A stretch of 37,162 bases of DNA from Pseudomonadota bacterium (GTDB taxonomy: Bacteria; Pseudomonadota; Alphaproteobacteria; Rhizobiales; Xanthobacteraceae), in contig JAEWIX010000096.1 of the NCBI GenBank assembly GCA_023386885.1, forward strand, positions 1 to 37,162, in the 5' to 3' direction. Below are positions 1 through 8,500 of the stretch, piece after piece. Numbering within the stretch: position 1 is the first letter of the stretch; each line of letters begins with the position of its first letter. A program made the position numbers and the translations under genes. The notes beneath the pieces are model-generated. The model made no database searches. It worked only from the letters and a program-made list of their open reading frames with translations, and had not been told where the DNA came from.

Positions 1-1
1 C

Positions 2-904
2 TTCGCCGACCCCGCCGGCGGCGACATGTTGAGCAAACTCGCCAACGCGCAGGAGTCCCACGGCGCACCGCCGTTGACTTACATCGTGCTGTTCTGGGTG
101 ACGTTCTGGCCCGGGGCGCCGTTGGCCGGCATGGCGGCACCTGCGATCTGGCGCGCGCGCCGCGAACCCGGCGTGCAATTCCTGCTGGCGTGGCTGGTCC
201 CGTCGTGGATCGTGTTCGAACTCGTCATCACCAAGCTGCCGCACTACGTGCTGCCGCTCTATCCCGCCATCGCGATCCTGATTGCGGGCGCGCTGGAGCG
301 CCGTATCCTGTCGCGCTCGTGGGTGATCCGCGGCGCGGCGTGGTGGTTTGCCGTCCCGGCGATCACGTCGGTGATCGCGGTGGTCGCGGCGATCAACTTT
401 ACCCATCAGCCGGTGTTTTTCGCATGGCCGTTCGTGGCGGTATCGCTGATCTTCGGGCTGTTCGCGTGGTGGATGTACGACGATTATCGTGCCGAGCGCT
501 CGCTGCTGAACGCAGTGGCATCGTCGCTGTTTCTCGGGATGGCATTCTACGGCGTCATCGTGCCGGCGCTGACCCCGCTGTTTCCCAGCGTCGAGATCGC
601 GCGCGCGTTGCGCAACGTGGTGTGTGTCGGGCCGAAGGCGGCCGCCGCCGGTTATCATGAGCCGAGTCTCGTGTTCATGACGGGAACATCGACGCTGTTG
701 ACCGACGGCTCGCGAGCGGCCGACTTCCTGTTGCAGGGCAGTTGCCGCTTCGCGCTGGTGGAGCAGCGCTCGGAGCGCGCCTTCGCACAACGCGCGGAGG
801 CGATCGGCCTGCGCTACAACGTGGCGACGCGCATCGACGGCTACAACTACTCGCAAGGCAAGCAGGTCTCGATCGCGGTGTTTCGCTCCGAAGGCACCGA
901 GTGA
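2..904 (+). CDS. GT39/ArnT-like membrane glycosyltransferase, C-terminal part (5' end outside window)
   Basis: The reading frame is open from base 2, before the first in-window ATG at 26, so this is the 3' part of a longer gene. About 300 residues are visible. They contain several hydrophobic membrane segments and the KLPHYVLPLYPA motif (near residue 70 from the ATG), typical of the ArnT/PMT (GT39) family of GT-C transferases that move a sugar from a polyprenyl-phosphate carrier to lipid A or protein in the periplasm. The end of the protein is a soluble-looking domain, as in ArnT. The stop is followed 1 base later by the PAP2 gene, and a GT2 polyprenyl-phosphate sugar synthase lies further downstream. 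An envelope-sugar pathway is therefore likely. Family is seen; the acceptor (lipid A or other) and the sugar are inference. Confidence 0.85.
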   Translation, partial: FADPAGGDMLSKLANAQESHGAPPLTYIVLFWVTFWPGAPLAGMAAPAIWRARREPGVQFLLAWLVPSWIVFELVITKLPHYVLPLYPAIAILIAGALERRILSRSWVIRGAAWWFAVPAITSVIAVVAAINFTHQPVFFAWPFVAVSLIFGLFAWWMYDDYRAERSLLNAVASSLFLGMAFYGVIVPALTPLFPSVEIARALRNVVCVGPKAAAAGYHEPSLVFMTGTSTLLTDGSRAADFLLQGSCRFALVEQRSERAFAQRAEAIGLRYNVATRIDGYNYSQGKQVSIAVFRSEGTE

Positions 905-905
905 A

Positions 906-1778
906 ATGACCGCGCCCGTGCGCCTCGACGAGACATCGTCCTATCCGGCGCGGTTGGCCGCAACGCTGGGCCAGGGATGGCGACGGCTGACGCGGACGCC
1001 GTCGCACTCGCGTCGTGCGGAGGCGGCGCGGCGATCGTCACGCCACGTCTTGATCATGAGCGCGCTGATCGCGGTCGTGATCGTGGCCTTGATGTTCATG
1101 CTCGATGCGCGCGCGATTCAACTGATGCCGCCGCGCGGCACCGCCAGCTTGTGGCCGGTGCGTATCGTCTCGGACTTCGGCAAGTCGGAATACGTGTTGT
1201 GGGCGCTGCTCGCGGCGCTGGCGATCACGGCGTTGACCTTGCCACGCTTGCGCGGCCGGCCGCGCGCCATCCTGATCGGATGGGGTGACCGCCTGCTGTT
1301 TCTGTTTTGCGCGGTGGCGGTGCCGGTGCTCGCCGGCGACATTCTCAAGGGCGTGATCGGGCGAGGGCGGCCGTTCGTCGGCGGTCACGCCAACCCGTTC
1401 AACTATTCGCATTTCGCGTGGACCGAAGCCTACGCGAGCTTTCCGTCCGGTCATGCCATGACCAGTGCGGCGCTCGCATTCGGCATTGCATCGCTGTGGC
1501 CCCGATTGCGCTTGTGGATGGCGGGCTACGTGATCGTGATCCTCGCGACGCGTCTGGTGTTGCTGGCGCATCACCCGAGCGACGTGGTGGCGGGCGCGCT
1601 GGTCGGCGTCGTCGGCGCCATGGCCGTGCGGCACTGGTTCGCGGCGCGGCGCCTTGCGTTCACGATTGCGACGGACGGAGTGATTTCAGCGCTGCCCGGC
1701 TCCCCCGCCGCCGACTTCAAAAAGGTTGCCCGCGCGGCGTTTGCGCCATATGAAGCGCCATCCGCGAGACGTGTCTGA
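906..1778 (+). CDS. PAP2-family membrane phosphatase
   Basis: A 290-residue membrane protein with the complete PAP2 phosphatase signature. Motif 1 KGVIGRGRP starts at K148, motif 2 PSGH is at residues 180-183, and motif 3 is R216 followed by H222/H223 and D226 (RLVLLAHHPSD). Five or six hydrophobic segments surround these motifs, placing the active site on the periplasmic side. Family members dephosphorylate undecaprenyl pyrophosphate, phosphatidylglycerol phosphate or lipid A (LpxE, LpxF). The start is 1 base after the preceding stop and the gene sits between two glycosyltransferases. An LpxE/LpxF-like role or carrier-lipid recycling is therefore more likely than general phospholipid turnover, but this is inference. 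The N-terminal 45 residues are basic and cytoplasmic-looking. Confidence 0.88.
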   Translation: MTAPVRLDETSSYPARLAATLGQGWRRLTRTPSHSRRAEAARRSSRHVLIMSALIAVVIVALMFMLDARAIQLMPPRGTASLWPVRIVSDFGKSEYVLWALLAALAITALTLPRLRGRPRAILIGWGDRLLFLFCAVAVPVLAGDILKGVIGRGRPFVGGHANPFNYSHFAWTEAYASFPSGHAMTSAALAFGIASLWPRLRLWMAGYVIVILATRLVLLAHHPSDVVAGALVGVVGAMAVRHWFAARRLAFTIATDGVISALPGSPAADFKKVARAAFAPYEAPSARRV

Positions 1779-1815
1779 CCGGACCTGCGGCGGATCGATA
1801 ATCAACCCAGATTCC

Positions 1816-2580
1816 ATGAGTGGTTCCGTGCCGCCGTCCGATACGCCCCCCGTCGAGGTTTCGATTGTCGTTCCCGTACGCAACGAAGCCGACAACATCG
1901 CGCCGCTGGTGACCGAGATCGCCGCCGCGCTGGGCGATCGCTGGCCCTATGAAATCATCTACGTCAATGACGGATCGACCGACGCCACGGCGGATCGGTT
2001 GGCGACCTTGATGCAGCAGCGGCGCAACCTGCGGCATATCCGCCATGCGGAATCGCGCGGCCAGTCGGCTGCCGTGCGCACCGGTGCGCGCGTCGCGCGC
2101 GGTGCTATCGTCGCAACCCTCGATGGCGACGGCCAGAACAATCCGGCCTTCCTGCCGGACCTGATCCTGGCGCTGGAACATGGCGGCGAGGGGGTTGGGC
2201 TTGCGGCAGGGCAGCGGGTCGGGCGCAAGGATACCGGGTTCAAGAAACTGCAATCACGCATCGCCAACGGCGTGCGTAACGGCATCCTGCGCGACGGCAC
2301 CCGCGACACCGGCTGCGGCCTCAAGGCGATCCGCCGCGATATCTTCCTCACGCTGCCGTACTTCGACGGATTGCATCGCTTCCTGCCGGCGCTGGTGCGA
2401 CGGGAAGGACACAACATTGCCTATATCGACGTGATCGATCGACCGCGCCATTCCGGCGTGTCCAATTACGGCTTCTTCGATCGACTCTGGATCGGCATCA
2501 TGGATCTCGCGGGTGTGTGGTGGCTGATCCGCCGCAAGAAGCCGAATCCGGTTGCAACCGAGGTTTTCCGGCATGATTGA
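1816..2580 (+). CDS. GT2 polyprenyl-phosphate sugar synthase (DPM1/ArnC/RgtE type)
   Basis: A 254-residue GT-A fold transferase. VSIVVPVRNE lies at residues 15-24, the nucleotide-binding VNDGSTD at 50-56 and the metal-binding DGDGQ at 103-107, in the order typical of dolichol-phosphate mannose synthases and bacterial ArnC/RgtE enzymes. It probably loads a sugar from a nucleotide donor onto a polyprenyl phosphate at the cytoplasmic face for use by the upstream GT-C transferase. The ATG at 1816 was chosen because the conserved domain begins 14 residues later; an in-frame ATG at 1726 would overlap the PAP2 gene by about 50 bases and add a non-conserved leader. No long C-terminal membrane anchor is seen, unlike ArnC, so it is closer in size to DPM1. 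The sugar is unknown. Confidence 0.9.
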   Translation: MSGSVPPSDTPPVEVSIVVPVRNEADNIAPLVTEIAAALGDRWPYEIIYVNDGSTDATADRLATLMQQRRNLRHIRHAESRGQSAAVRTGARVARGAIVATLDGDGQNNPAFLPDLILALEHGGEGVGLAAGQRVGRKDTGFKKLQSRIANGVRNGILRDGTRDTGCGLKAIRRDIFLTLPYFDGLHRFLPALVRREGHNIAYIDVIDRPRHSGVSNYGFFDRLWIGIMDLAGVWWLIRRKKPNPVATEVFRHD

Positions 2581-2899
2581 ACTCATGAATTCAATCAGCA
2601 TCTACCTGCACGATGTTTTCATTACCAGGTTCGATGGCTGGGTTGTGCTCGGCTTCGTCGCGCAGGCATTCTTCACCATGCGCTTCGTGGTGCAGTGGAT
2701 CGCCTCCGAACGCGCGCGGCAGAGCGTCATTCCCGTCGCGTTCTGGTTCTTCTCGATCGGCGGCGGCGTACTGCTCTTGATCTACGCGCTGTATCGTCGC
2801 GATCCGGTGTTCATTGCCGGGCAGGGGCTCGGCCTGGTCGTCTATTTCCGCAATCTGTATTTCATTCTGCTCAACGGCAAGCAGACGTCGCAGCCGTGA
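2573..2899 (+). CDS. LAB_N (lipid A biosynthesis N-terminal domain) small membrane protein
   Basis: A 108-residue protein with three hydrophobic segments. It carries the conserved block FTMRFVVQWIASERA, then PVAFWFFSIGGG and YALYRRDPVFIAGQ, characteristic of the LAB_N family named after a domain attached to some LpxB proteins. The ATG at 2573 overlaps the GT2 stop by 8 bases (ATGATTGA), implying translational coupling; an ATG at 2585 is an alternative. Its biochemical role is not established. As a small multi-pass protein behind a GT2 and a GT-C enzyme it could help flip or present the lipid-linked sugar, by analogy with ArnE/ArnF, but that is inference. The gene ends 13 bases from the convergent phosphate transporter. 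Confidence 0.85.
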   Translation: MIELMNSISIYLHDVFITRFDGWVVLGFVAQAFFTMRFVVQWIASERARQSVIPVAFWFFSIGGGVLLLIYALYRRDPVFIAGQGLGLVVYFRNLYFILLNGKQTSQP

Positions 2900-2912
2900 A
2901 TTGTCGAATGCT

Positions 2913-4604
2913 CTAGTTCGCCGACGGACGCGCTGTCGGATTCGGCGATGGCAGCAGGCTTGTTGCCTCCACGGGTTCGCTTGCCTCGCCGGCAGCATCG
3001 AGTACCGGGTAGGCGACCGAGCAGATGTGCGAATGAATCCGCTTGAGGTCGCGCAGCACGTCGAGATGCAGCGACGTGGTTTCGATGGATTCGGGTCGTC
3101 CCTCGCGTAGGCGGTCGAGGTGGCGTTCGGTGGCCTCGAGTTCGGCGCTTCGCAACGTGGTCTTTTCGGCCAGCAGTTTCCGTGCTTCCGTGACATCGCC
3201 CGACATGAACACGCCGAACGCGATGCGCAGCGATTCCATCGTCAGCCGGTGAAAATCGGATAGCTCGGCGGCGCCTTCCGGCGAGAAATGGAAGCGGTGC
3301 TTGATCTTCTTGGTGGCGAGTTCGCACAGGTTCTTGTCGACGATATCGCCGATATGTTCGAGGTTGATGGCGAAAGCGATGATTTCCATCGCCCGCTGTC
3401 CCTCGCGCTCGTCGAGGCTGCCGCGCGTCAACTTGGTGACGTAGAGCTTGATTGCCTCGTCGAGGCGATCGACGCCGTTGTCCATCCGCGACACTTCGTC
3501 GACGAGGCCGCGGTCGTTGGTCATGATCGCCGCCATCACTTGCCGCAGCATCGTCTCGACCAGGTCGCCCATGTGCAGCGTTTCGCGGGCGGCGTCCGCC
3601 AGCGCCAGCGACGGCGTCGCAAGCGCGCTCTCGTCGAGATAGCGTGGCTGCGCCGGGTCGAGGCTCTGCACGCGCGCCGGGAACAGCCGCGTCATCAGCG
3701 CGGCGATGCCATCGAGCGCACCGATGAAGAGAAGCGCGGTCGCGACGTTGAAGGCGATGTGGAACAGCGCGGTCATCTTGGCGAGATCGGGCTGCCAGGA
3801 CTGCATGGCATCGGCTAGCGGATGCAGGAACGGCGCAACCAGCACGACCCCGATCAAGCGGTTGAGCAGATTGCCGACCGGCAGCCGGTAACTCGCCGGA
3901 TTGTCGCGGCGCGCGCCTTCGAATACCGGATTGATGGCGCTACCGAGATTGGCGCCGAGCACCAAAGCGAGCGCGGCGAACGGCGTGACGAACTGCGCGT
4001 AGGCCAGCGACATGATCAGCAGCACGGTGGCGACGCTGGAATGTACCGCCCACGTCACGGCAGCGCCGATCAGGATGCACAGCACCGGATCGCCGGTGAT
4101 CGCTGTCATGAAGACGCGCACCGCCGGCGCGTTTTCTGCTGGCTCCAGCGTGCCGAGCAGGATGTGCAACGCCAGCAACATCAGCCCAAGCCCGATGGAG
4201 ACGCGGCCGAGATCCTTGATGCGCGAGCGCGCGCCGCTCCGGAACGCGACAAGGCCGATGATAAACAGCGCCGGTGCGACGGCAGAGATGTTGAACGACA
4301 GCACCTGCACGATCAGCGTGGTGCCGATATTGGCGCCAAGCATGATGGCGAGCGCGGGTATCAGGCCGACGATGCCTTCGGCGGTGAAGGAACTGACGAT
4401 CAGCGCAGTGGCGGTGCTGCTTTGCAGGAGCGCAGTGAGGCCGAGGCCGGCGGCGAGCGCGGAGACACGGTTGCCGAGCGCGCGCGACAGCAACAGCCGG
4501 AGGTCGGAGCCGAACGCGCGCAGAATGCCGCTGTGGACCATATGCAGGCCCCATAGCAGCAGCGCGACGCCGCCCATCAAGTCAAGAAGAACGATCGATC
4601 CCAA
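2913..4604 (-). CDS. Na+/phosphate symporter family protein with PhoU-like C-terminal domain
   Basis: A 563-residue protein. The N-terminal 310 residues form a membrane domain with the two inverted-repeat signatures of the PNaS (NptA/YjbB) family: QSSTATALIVSSF at 61-73 with GANIGTT at 90-96, and HSSVATVLLIMS from 188 with GANLGSAINP shortly after. The second repeat has His where many relatives have Gln. The C-terminal 210 residues are helical and charged with a PhoU-like pattern (ETMLRQVMAAIM, then NLEHIGDIVDKNL). The family exports or imports inorganic phosphate with sodium. No Pho-box is visible upstream. The gene converges on the LAB_N gene and follows metC in the same direction after a 114-base gap with a candidate promoter. 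Confidence 0.9.
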   Translation of the reverse strand: MGSIVLLDLMGGVALLLWGLHMVHSGILRAFGSDLRLLLSRALGNRVSALAAGLGLTALLQSSTATALIVSSFTAEGIVGLIPALAIMLGANIGTTLIVQVLSFNISAVAPALFIIGLVAFRSGARSRIKDLGRVSIGLGLMLLALHILLGTLEPAENAPAVRVFMTAITGDPVLCILIGAAVTWAVHSSVATVLLIMSLAYAQFVTPFAALALVLGANLGSAINPVFEGARRDNPASYRLPVGNLLNRLIGVVLVAPFLHPLADAMQSWQPDLAKMTALFHIAFNVATALLFIGALDGIAALMTRLFPARVQSLDPAQPRYLDESALATPSLALADAARETLHMGDLVETMLRQVMAAIMTNDRGLVDEVSRMDNGVDRLDEAIKLYVTKLTRGSLDEREGQRAMEIIAFAINLEHIGDIVDKNLCELATKKIKHRFHFSPEGAAELSDFHRLTMESLRIAFGVFMSGDVTEARKLLAEKTTLRSAELEATERHLDRLREGRPESIETTSLHLDVLRDLKRIHSHICSVAYPVLDAAGEASEPVEATSLLPSPNPTARPSAN

Positions 4605-4636
4605 CAGTCTCGGTCCTTGATGCGAGTCAAACGATC

Positions 4637-4664
4637 AAGGTATCGCTAAACCGTCACGGATCAA
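4637..4664 (-). promoter_or_regulatory. Candidate promoter for the Na+/phosphate symporter gene
   Basis: Read on the minus strand, TTGATC (4659-4664) and TACCTT (4637-4642) are separated by 16 bases, with the start codon about 33 bases further on. The match to sigma-70 consensus is partial. This is a prediction only. Confidence 0.3.
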
Positions 4665-4718
4665 TGGCTTAATCTGTGTAGCCGCGTTGCGGAGGACGTC
4701 GAGCCCATCGGGAACCGG

Positions 4719-5927
4719 TCAGGCAGCGCGGTCACGTGCGGCGTTGAAAGCTTCAAATCCGCGTGACAGGTCGGCCTTGAGATCATCGGTATTTTCGAGC
4801 CCGATATGCAGCCGCAGCGTCGGGCCAGCGGGCGCCCACGTCGTCACCGTTCGATACGAGGTGCAGTCGAACGGGATCACGAGGCTTTCGAAGCCGCCCC
4901 ACGAATAACCCATGCCGAACAGTTGCACGGTGTCGAGCAGGGCATCCACGGCTTTCTGCGGCGCGGGTTGCAGCACGATGCTGAACAGGCCGGAGGCGCC
5001 GGTGAAATCGCGTTTCCAGATCGCATGGCCCGGCGAGGTCTCCAGCCCCGGATGCAGCACGGCGGTGACTTCGGGGCGGCTGGCGAGCCAGCGCGCCATC
5101 TCGAGACCCGCGCGTTGGTGGTGCGCGAGACGCACCGCGAGCGTTCGCAGGCCGCGCAAGGCGAGGAATACGTCGTCCGGTCCGGCGCAGACGCCCAACT
5201 GGCGGACTCCGTCGGCCACCAGCGGCCATGCCTTTTCGTTCGCCGCGATGGTGCCGAACATGATGTCGGAGTGGCCGCCGATATATTTCGTCGCGGCCTG
5301 AATGCTGATGTCGACGCCTTGCTCCAGCGAGCGATGAAACAGCGGTGTCGCCCAGGTGTTGTCGTCGAGCACGATGATGTCGCGGGCGTGTGCGGCCTTG
5401 GCGATGGCCCGGATGTCCGGCATCTCGAAGGTTTGCGAACCCGGCGCCTCGACCAGCACCGCGCGGGTGTTGGGTTTGAAATGCGCCGCGATGCCGTCGC
5501 CGATCAGCGGATCGAAATAGCTGGTCTCGATGCCGTAGCGCTTCAGCATGCCGTCGCAGAACAGCCGTGTCGGCCGATAGGCGTTGTCGCACACCAGGAC
5601 ATGATCGCCGGTTTTGAGCACCGCGAGCAGCGCCGTGGTGATCGCCGACACGCCGGACGGGGTCAGGCCGACGCCGGCGCATTGCGGCCCCTCCAGCGCT
5701 TGCAGCGCCTCGCGCAGCGCCTTGGTGGTCGGCGTGCCGTGGCGGCCGTACTGGAACTCGCCGCGATGCGCGTGGAGGTCGTCGGCGGTCGGATACAGAA
5801 CTGTGGAGCCGCGCACCACCGGTGGATTGACGAAGCCCTTTTGCGCCGCGGTATCGCGCCCAGAGGTGACGAGCGCGGTTTCGATGCGCAACGATTGCGC
5901 GGACGCGGAATCTTTCGAATGTGTCAT
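4719..5927 (-). CDS. metC: Cystathionine beta-lyase (PLP-dependent)
   Basis: A 402-residue member of the Cys/Met-metabolism PLP family (aspartate aminotransferase fold). The PLP lysine is K214 in QAATKYIGGHSD. Other family blocks are YGRHGTPT, the GVGLTPSGVSAI phosphate-binding region and the C-terminal GYSWGGFESLV, the pattern of beta-lyases rather than gamma-synthases. It should cleave cystathionine to homocysteine, pyruvate and ammonia in the cytoplasm for methionine synthesis. The ATG at 5927 was chosen over one at 5981 because the extra 18 residues look non-conserved. It diverges from aapJ and lies near cysK, giving a sulphur and amino-acid neighbourhood. Homologues can act as C-S lyases on cystine, so substrate specificity is not certain. 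Confidence 0.9.
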   Translation of the reverse strand: MTHSKDSASAQSLRIETALVTSGRDTAAQKGFVNPPVVRGSTVLYPTADDLHAHRGEFQYGRHGTPTTKALREALQALEGPQCAGVGLTPSGVSAITTALLAVLKTGDHVLVCDNAYRPTRLFCDGMLKRYGIETSYFDPLIGDGIAAHFKPNTRAVLVEAPGSQTFEMPDIRAIAKAAHARDIIVLDDNTWATPLFHRSLEQGVDISIQAATKYIGGHSDIMFGTIAANEKAWPLVADGVRQLGVCAGPDDVFLALRGLRTLAVRLAHHQRAGLEMARWLASRPEVTAVLHPGLETSPGHAIWKRDFTGASGLFSIVLQPAPQKAVDALLDTVQLFGMGYSWGGFESLVIPFDCTSYRTVTTWAPAGPTLRLHIGLENTDDLKADLSRGFEAFNAARDRAA

Positions 5928-6015
5928 GCGACGGCCTTGTTCGGCGGGCGTAGCCCCGGTTGCCGCAGCCGGCACTTGCATCGCGGCGCCGCGACCTCAG
6001 GCTGTGGTTGATCTT

Positions 6016-6044
6016 AATAACAGGACACATGAGATTGCCGTCAA
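6016..6044 (-). promoter_or_regulatory. Candidate promoter for metC
   Basis: On the minus strand a near-consensus TTGACG (6039-6044) is followed after 17 bases by GTTATT (6016-6021), about 90 bases upstream of the chosen metC start. The -35 is good and the -10 is only AT-rich. No SAM riboswitch could be recognised in the leader between this site and metC. Confidence 0.4.
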
Positions 6045-6182
6045 CCCCTTGACCCGGCTGACGAGTCGTTCTGTGATGCGGCGCGGCGAGATATCCGGGC
6101 CGCGACCTTTCGGTTGGCGGCATCGTTCGGGGATTTCTGTCGATTCCCGATCCCCGCGGATCGTTCGGTTGAAGGACGGGTT

Positions 6183-6203
6183 GGTTCGATTCTCGCACGA
6201 ACC
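6183..6203. promoter_or_regulatory. Dyad symmetry in the metC-aapJ divergent region, possible operator
   Basis: GGTTCG (6183-6188) and CGAACC (6198-6203) form a perfect 6-base dyad with a 9-base spacer, 57 bases upstream of the aapJ start. It lies where an operator or leader hairpin for aapJQMP would be expected. No known regulator motif was recognised. The remainder of the 332-base metC-aapJ gap shows no gene. Confidence 0.3.
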
Positions 6204-6259
6204 CTAAACGCTGGTGTCTGTCGTGCCGGCTTCTGCGGTGTTCCTTGAAGGGGGTTGTC

Positions 6260-7276
6260 ATGAAACGTGTGTTTGTCGTTGCCGCTGTTGTCGTCGCCAC
6301 GGCGTTGGGAGTGCAGGCGGCCGCTGCGCAAACGCTCAAGAGCGTCAAGGATCGCGGCAGTCTGTCATGCGGCGTCAGCCAGGGCCTGCCGGGATTCTCA
6401 ACCCCGGACGACAAGGGCAACTGGACCGGGCTGGATGTGGATGTCTGCCGGGCAATTGCAGCCGCGGTGCTGAACGATCCGACCAAGGTGAAGTTCGTGC
6501 CGCTCTCGGCGAAGGATCGTTTCACCGCATTGCAATCCGGCGAGATCGACGTGCTGTCGCGCAATACGACGTGGACGCTGTCGCGCGACACCTCGCTCGG
6601 CGTCAATTTCACCGGCGTGACCTATTATGACGGCCAAGGCTTCCTGATCCGCAAGTCGCTCAAGGTGAATTCCGCGCTGGAATTGAACGGCGCCTCGATC
6701 TGCGTGCAGACCGGCACCACCAACGAGCAGAACGTCAGCGATTATTTCAACGGCAATCACATGAAGTACGAACTGATTGCCTTCGGTACCGCCGACGAAA
6801 CCGTCAAGGCTTATGAAAGCGGACGGTGCGACGTCTTCACCTCGGATATCTCGCAGCTCTATTCCATCCGCTTGAAACTGGCGGCACCGGGCGATCATGT
6901 CGTGCTACCGGAAGTTATCTCGAAGGAGCCGCTCGGGCCGCTGGTGCGCCATGGCGACGACCAGTGGTTCGATATCGTCAAATGGACTCTGTTCGCGATG
7001 ATCAACGCCGAGGAACTCGGCGTCACCCAGCAGAACGTCGATGAAATGGCGAAATCGAACAAGCCGGACCTGAAGCGGATGTTCGGGACCGACGGCAATC
7101 TCGGTGAGCAACTCGGTCTGACCAAGGATTGGGTCACCCGCATCGTCAAGGCGGTGGGCAACTACGGCGAGTCGTTCGATCGCAACGTCGGCGCGGGTTC
7201 GAAACTCGGCATCTCGCGCGGCCTCAACCAGCTCTGGAACAAGGGCGGCATTCAGTACGCGCCGCCTATTCGCTAG
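6260..7276 (+). CDS. aapJ: General L-amino acid ABC transporter, periplasmic binding protein
   Basis: A 338-residue secreted solute-binding protein (family 3, PBPb). A clear signal peptide with a basic start (MKR) and a hydrophobic stretch ends at AAAAQ near residue 24. The mature part begins with TLKSVKDRGSLSCGVSQGLPGF and contains WTGLDVDVCRAIAAAV and LSRNTTWTLSRDT, as in AapJ and BztA. The length fits AapJ (about 340 residues). The ATG at 6260 is preceded by a GAAGGGGG ribosome binding site, which decides it over an upstream in-frame TTG at 6245. It is first in the aapJQMP operon, 18 bases before aapQ. It should bind a broad range of L-amino acids for uptake. Two conserved-looking Cys residues in the mature part could form the family disulphide. 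Confidence 0.94.
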   Translation: MKRVFVVAAVVVATALGVQAAAAQTLKSVKDRGSLSCGVSQGLPGFSTPDDKGNWTGLDVDVCRAIAAAVLNDPTKVKFVPLSAKDRFTALQSGEIDVLSRNTTWTLSRDTSLGVNFTGVTYYDGQGFLIRKSLKVNSALELNGASICVQTGTTNEQNVSDYFNGNHMKYELIAFGTADETVKAYESGRCDVFTSDISQLYSIRLKLAAPGDHVVLPEVISKEPLGPLVRHGDDQWFDIVKWTLFAMINAEELGVTQQNVDEMAKSNKPDLKRMFGTDGNLGEQLGLTKDWVTRIVKAVGNYGESFDRNVGAGSKLGISRGLNQLWNKGGIQYAPPIR

Positions 7277-7294
7277 TCGCGCGCGTCGCGTTCG

Positions 7295-8500
7295 ATGGCG
7301 TCGGAAGCCCGCAAAGCGCCCGCCCAGTTCGGTATCAGGCTGCGCCGCATTCTCTGCGGCCGGGCCGGCTGGACTGGCTTGGTGCTACAGATCGTCTTCG
7401 CCGCGCTGATCGTCTGGCTGGGATACGAAATCTTCGCCAACGTGAAAGCCAACCTGCAGAACCAGAGGATCGCGTCCGGATTTGGTTTCCTGTCGCAGAC
7501 GGCGGGCTTCGGTGTCAGCCAGAGTCTGATCCCCTATAGCGAGTCCGATACTTACGCGCGCGTTTTTCTCGTCGGTCTGGTCAATACGCTGGTGGTGGCT
7601 GCGGTCGGTATCGTCTTCGCGACGCTGATCGGCTTCGCTGTCGGCATCGGCCGGCTGTCGCCAAATTGGCTGGTGGCGCGCATCAGCGGCGGTTACGTCG
7701 AACTGATCCGAAACCTGCCGCTGCTGTTCCAGATCCTGTTCTGGTATCTCGCGGTGCTCGGCGCGTTGCCGGGTCCGCGGCAAAGCATTTCGTTGTTCGA
7801 CGAGATTTTCATCAGCAACCGTGGCCTGGTGATACCGAAGCCGATCCCGCAGGACGGCTTGACGATCTTTCTCGCGGCAATCGCCGTGGCGCTGATCGCG
7901 ACTATGGCTTTGCGCGGTTACGCGCGACGGCGGCTGTTCCGCGCCGGCCAACCGATGACGATCTGGCCCTATGTCCTGGCGCTCCTGATCGGATTGCCGC
8001 TGATCGCGATCCTGCTGTTCGGCATGCCGTTCTCGATCGAGGTGCCGCAACTGAAAGGCTTCAATTTCGCCGGCGGGCTGCGCGTGGTGCCAGAATTCGT
8101 CGCGCTCGCGCTGGCATTGTCCACGTACACGGCGGCTTTCATCGCTGAGAACGTGCGGGCCGGCATTCAGGCTGTTCCGCGCGGTCAGATGGAGGCGGGA
8201 GAATCGCTCGGGCTGTCGCACGGCGCGACGTTGCGTCTGATCGTGGTGCCGCAGGCGATGCGGGTGATCCTGCCGCCGCTCACCAATCAATATTTGAATC
8301 TCACCAAGAATTCCTCGCTGGCGGTCGCGATCGGCTATCCCGATCTTTTCTCCGTCTTTGCAGGAACGACACTGAGCCAGACCGGACAAGCCATCGAGAT
8401 CATCGCCATCACCATGGGCGTCTATCTGCTGATCTCGATCGCAACCAGCGTGGCGATGGGTCTCTATGGGCGCCGCGTCAACCGGAGCCTCGGCCGATGA
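7295..8500 (+). CDS. aapQ: General L-amino acid ABC transporter permease
   Basis: A 401-residue inner-membrane permease of the His/Glu/Gln/Arg (HisMQ) type. An N-terminal membrane segment and a periplasmic stretch precede the permease core, GLVNTLVVAAVGIVFATLIGF onwards. The ATPase-coupling EAA loop is EAGESLGLSHGATLRLIVVPQAM, followed by LPPLTNQYLNLTKNSSLA, as expected for AapQ/BztB. The middle of the protein (residues about 155-245) carries extra hydrophobic segments between the first helices and the EAA loop, as usual for these long permeases. It overlaps aapM by the ATGA at 8497-8500, so the two permease subunits are probably translationally coupled and made in equal amounts. Confidence 0.93.
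   Translation: MASEARKAPAQFGIRLRRILCGRAGWTGLVLQIVFAALIVWLGYEIFANVKANLQNQRIASGFGFLSQTAGFGVSQSLIPYSESDTYARVFLVGLVNTLVVAAVGIVFATLIGFAVGIGRLSPNWLVARISGGYVELIRNLPLLFQILFWYLAVLGALPGPRQSISLFDEIFISNRGLVIPKPIPQDGLTIFLAAIAVALIATMALRGYARRRLFRAGQPMTIWPYVLALLIGLPLIAILLFGMPFSIEVPQLKGFNFAGGLRVVPEFVALALALSTYTAAFIAENVRAGIQAVPRGQMEAGESLGLSHGATLRLIVVPQAMRVILPPLTNQYLNLTKNSSLAVAIGYPDLFSVFAGTTLSQTGQAIEIIAITMGVYLLISIATSVAMGLYGRRVNRSLGR

Noticed and set aside
1726..1815. Longer start for the GT2 synthase
   Set aside because: It would overlap the PAP2 gene by about 50 bases and adds a non-conserved leader before VSIVVPVRNE.
5928..6044. Possible SAM-II riboswitch in the metC leader
   Set aside because: I could not find the conserved pseudoknot core or an arrangement near the ribosome binding site; only a promoter-like pair is visible.
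4783..6612. A 609-residue minus-strand frame covering metC and part of aapJ
   Set aside because: Arg/His/Pro-rich composition, no domain, and it overlaps two well-supported genes in other frames.
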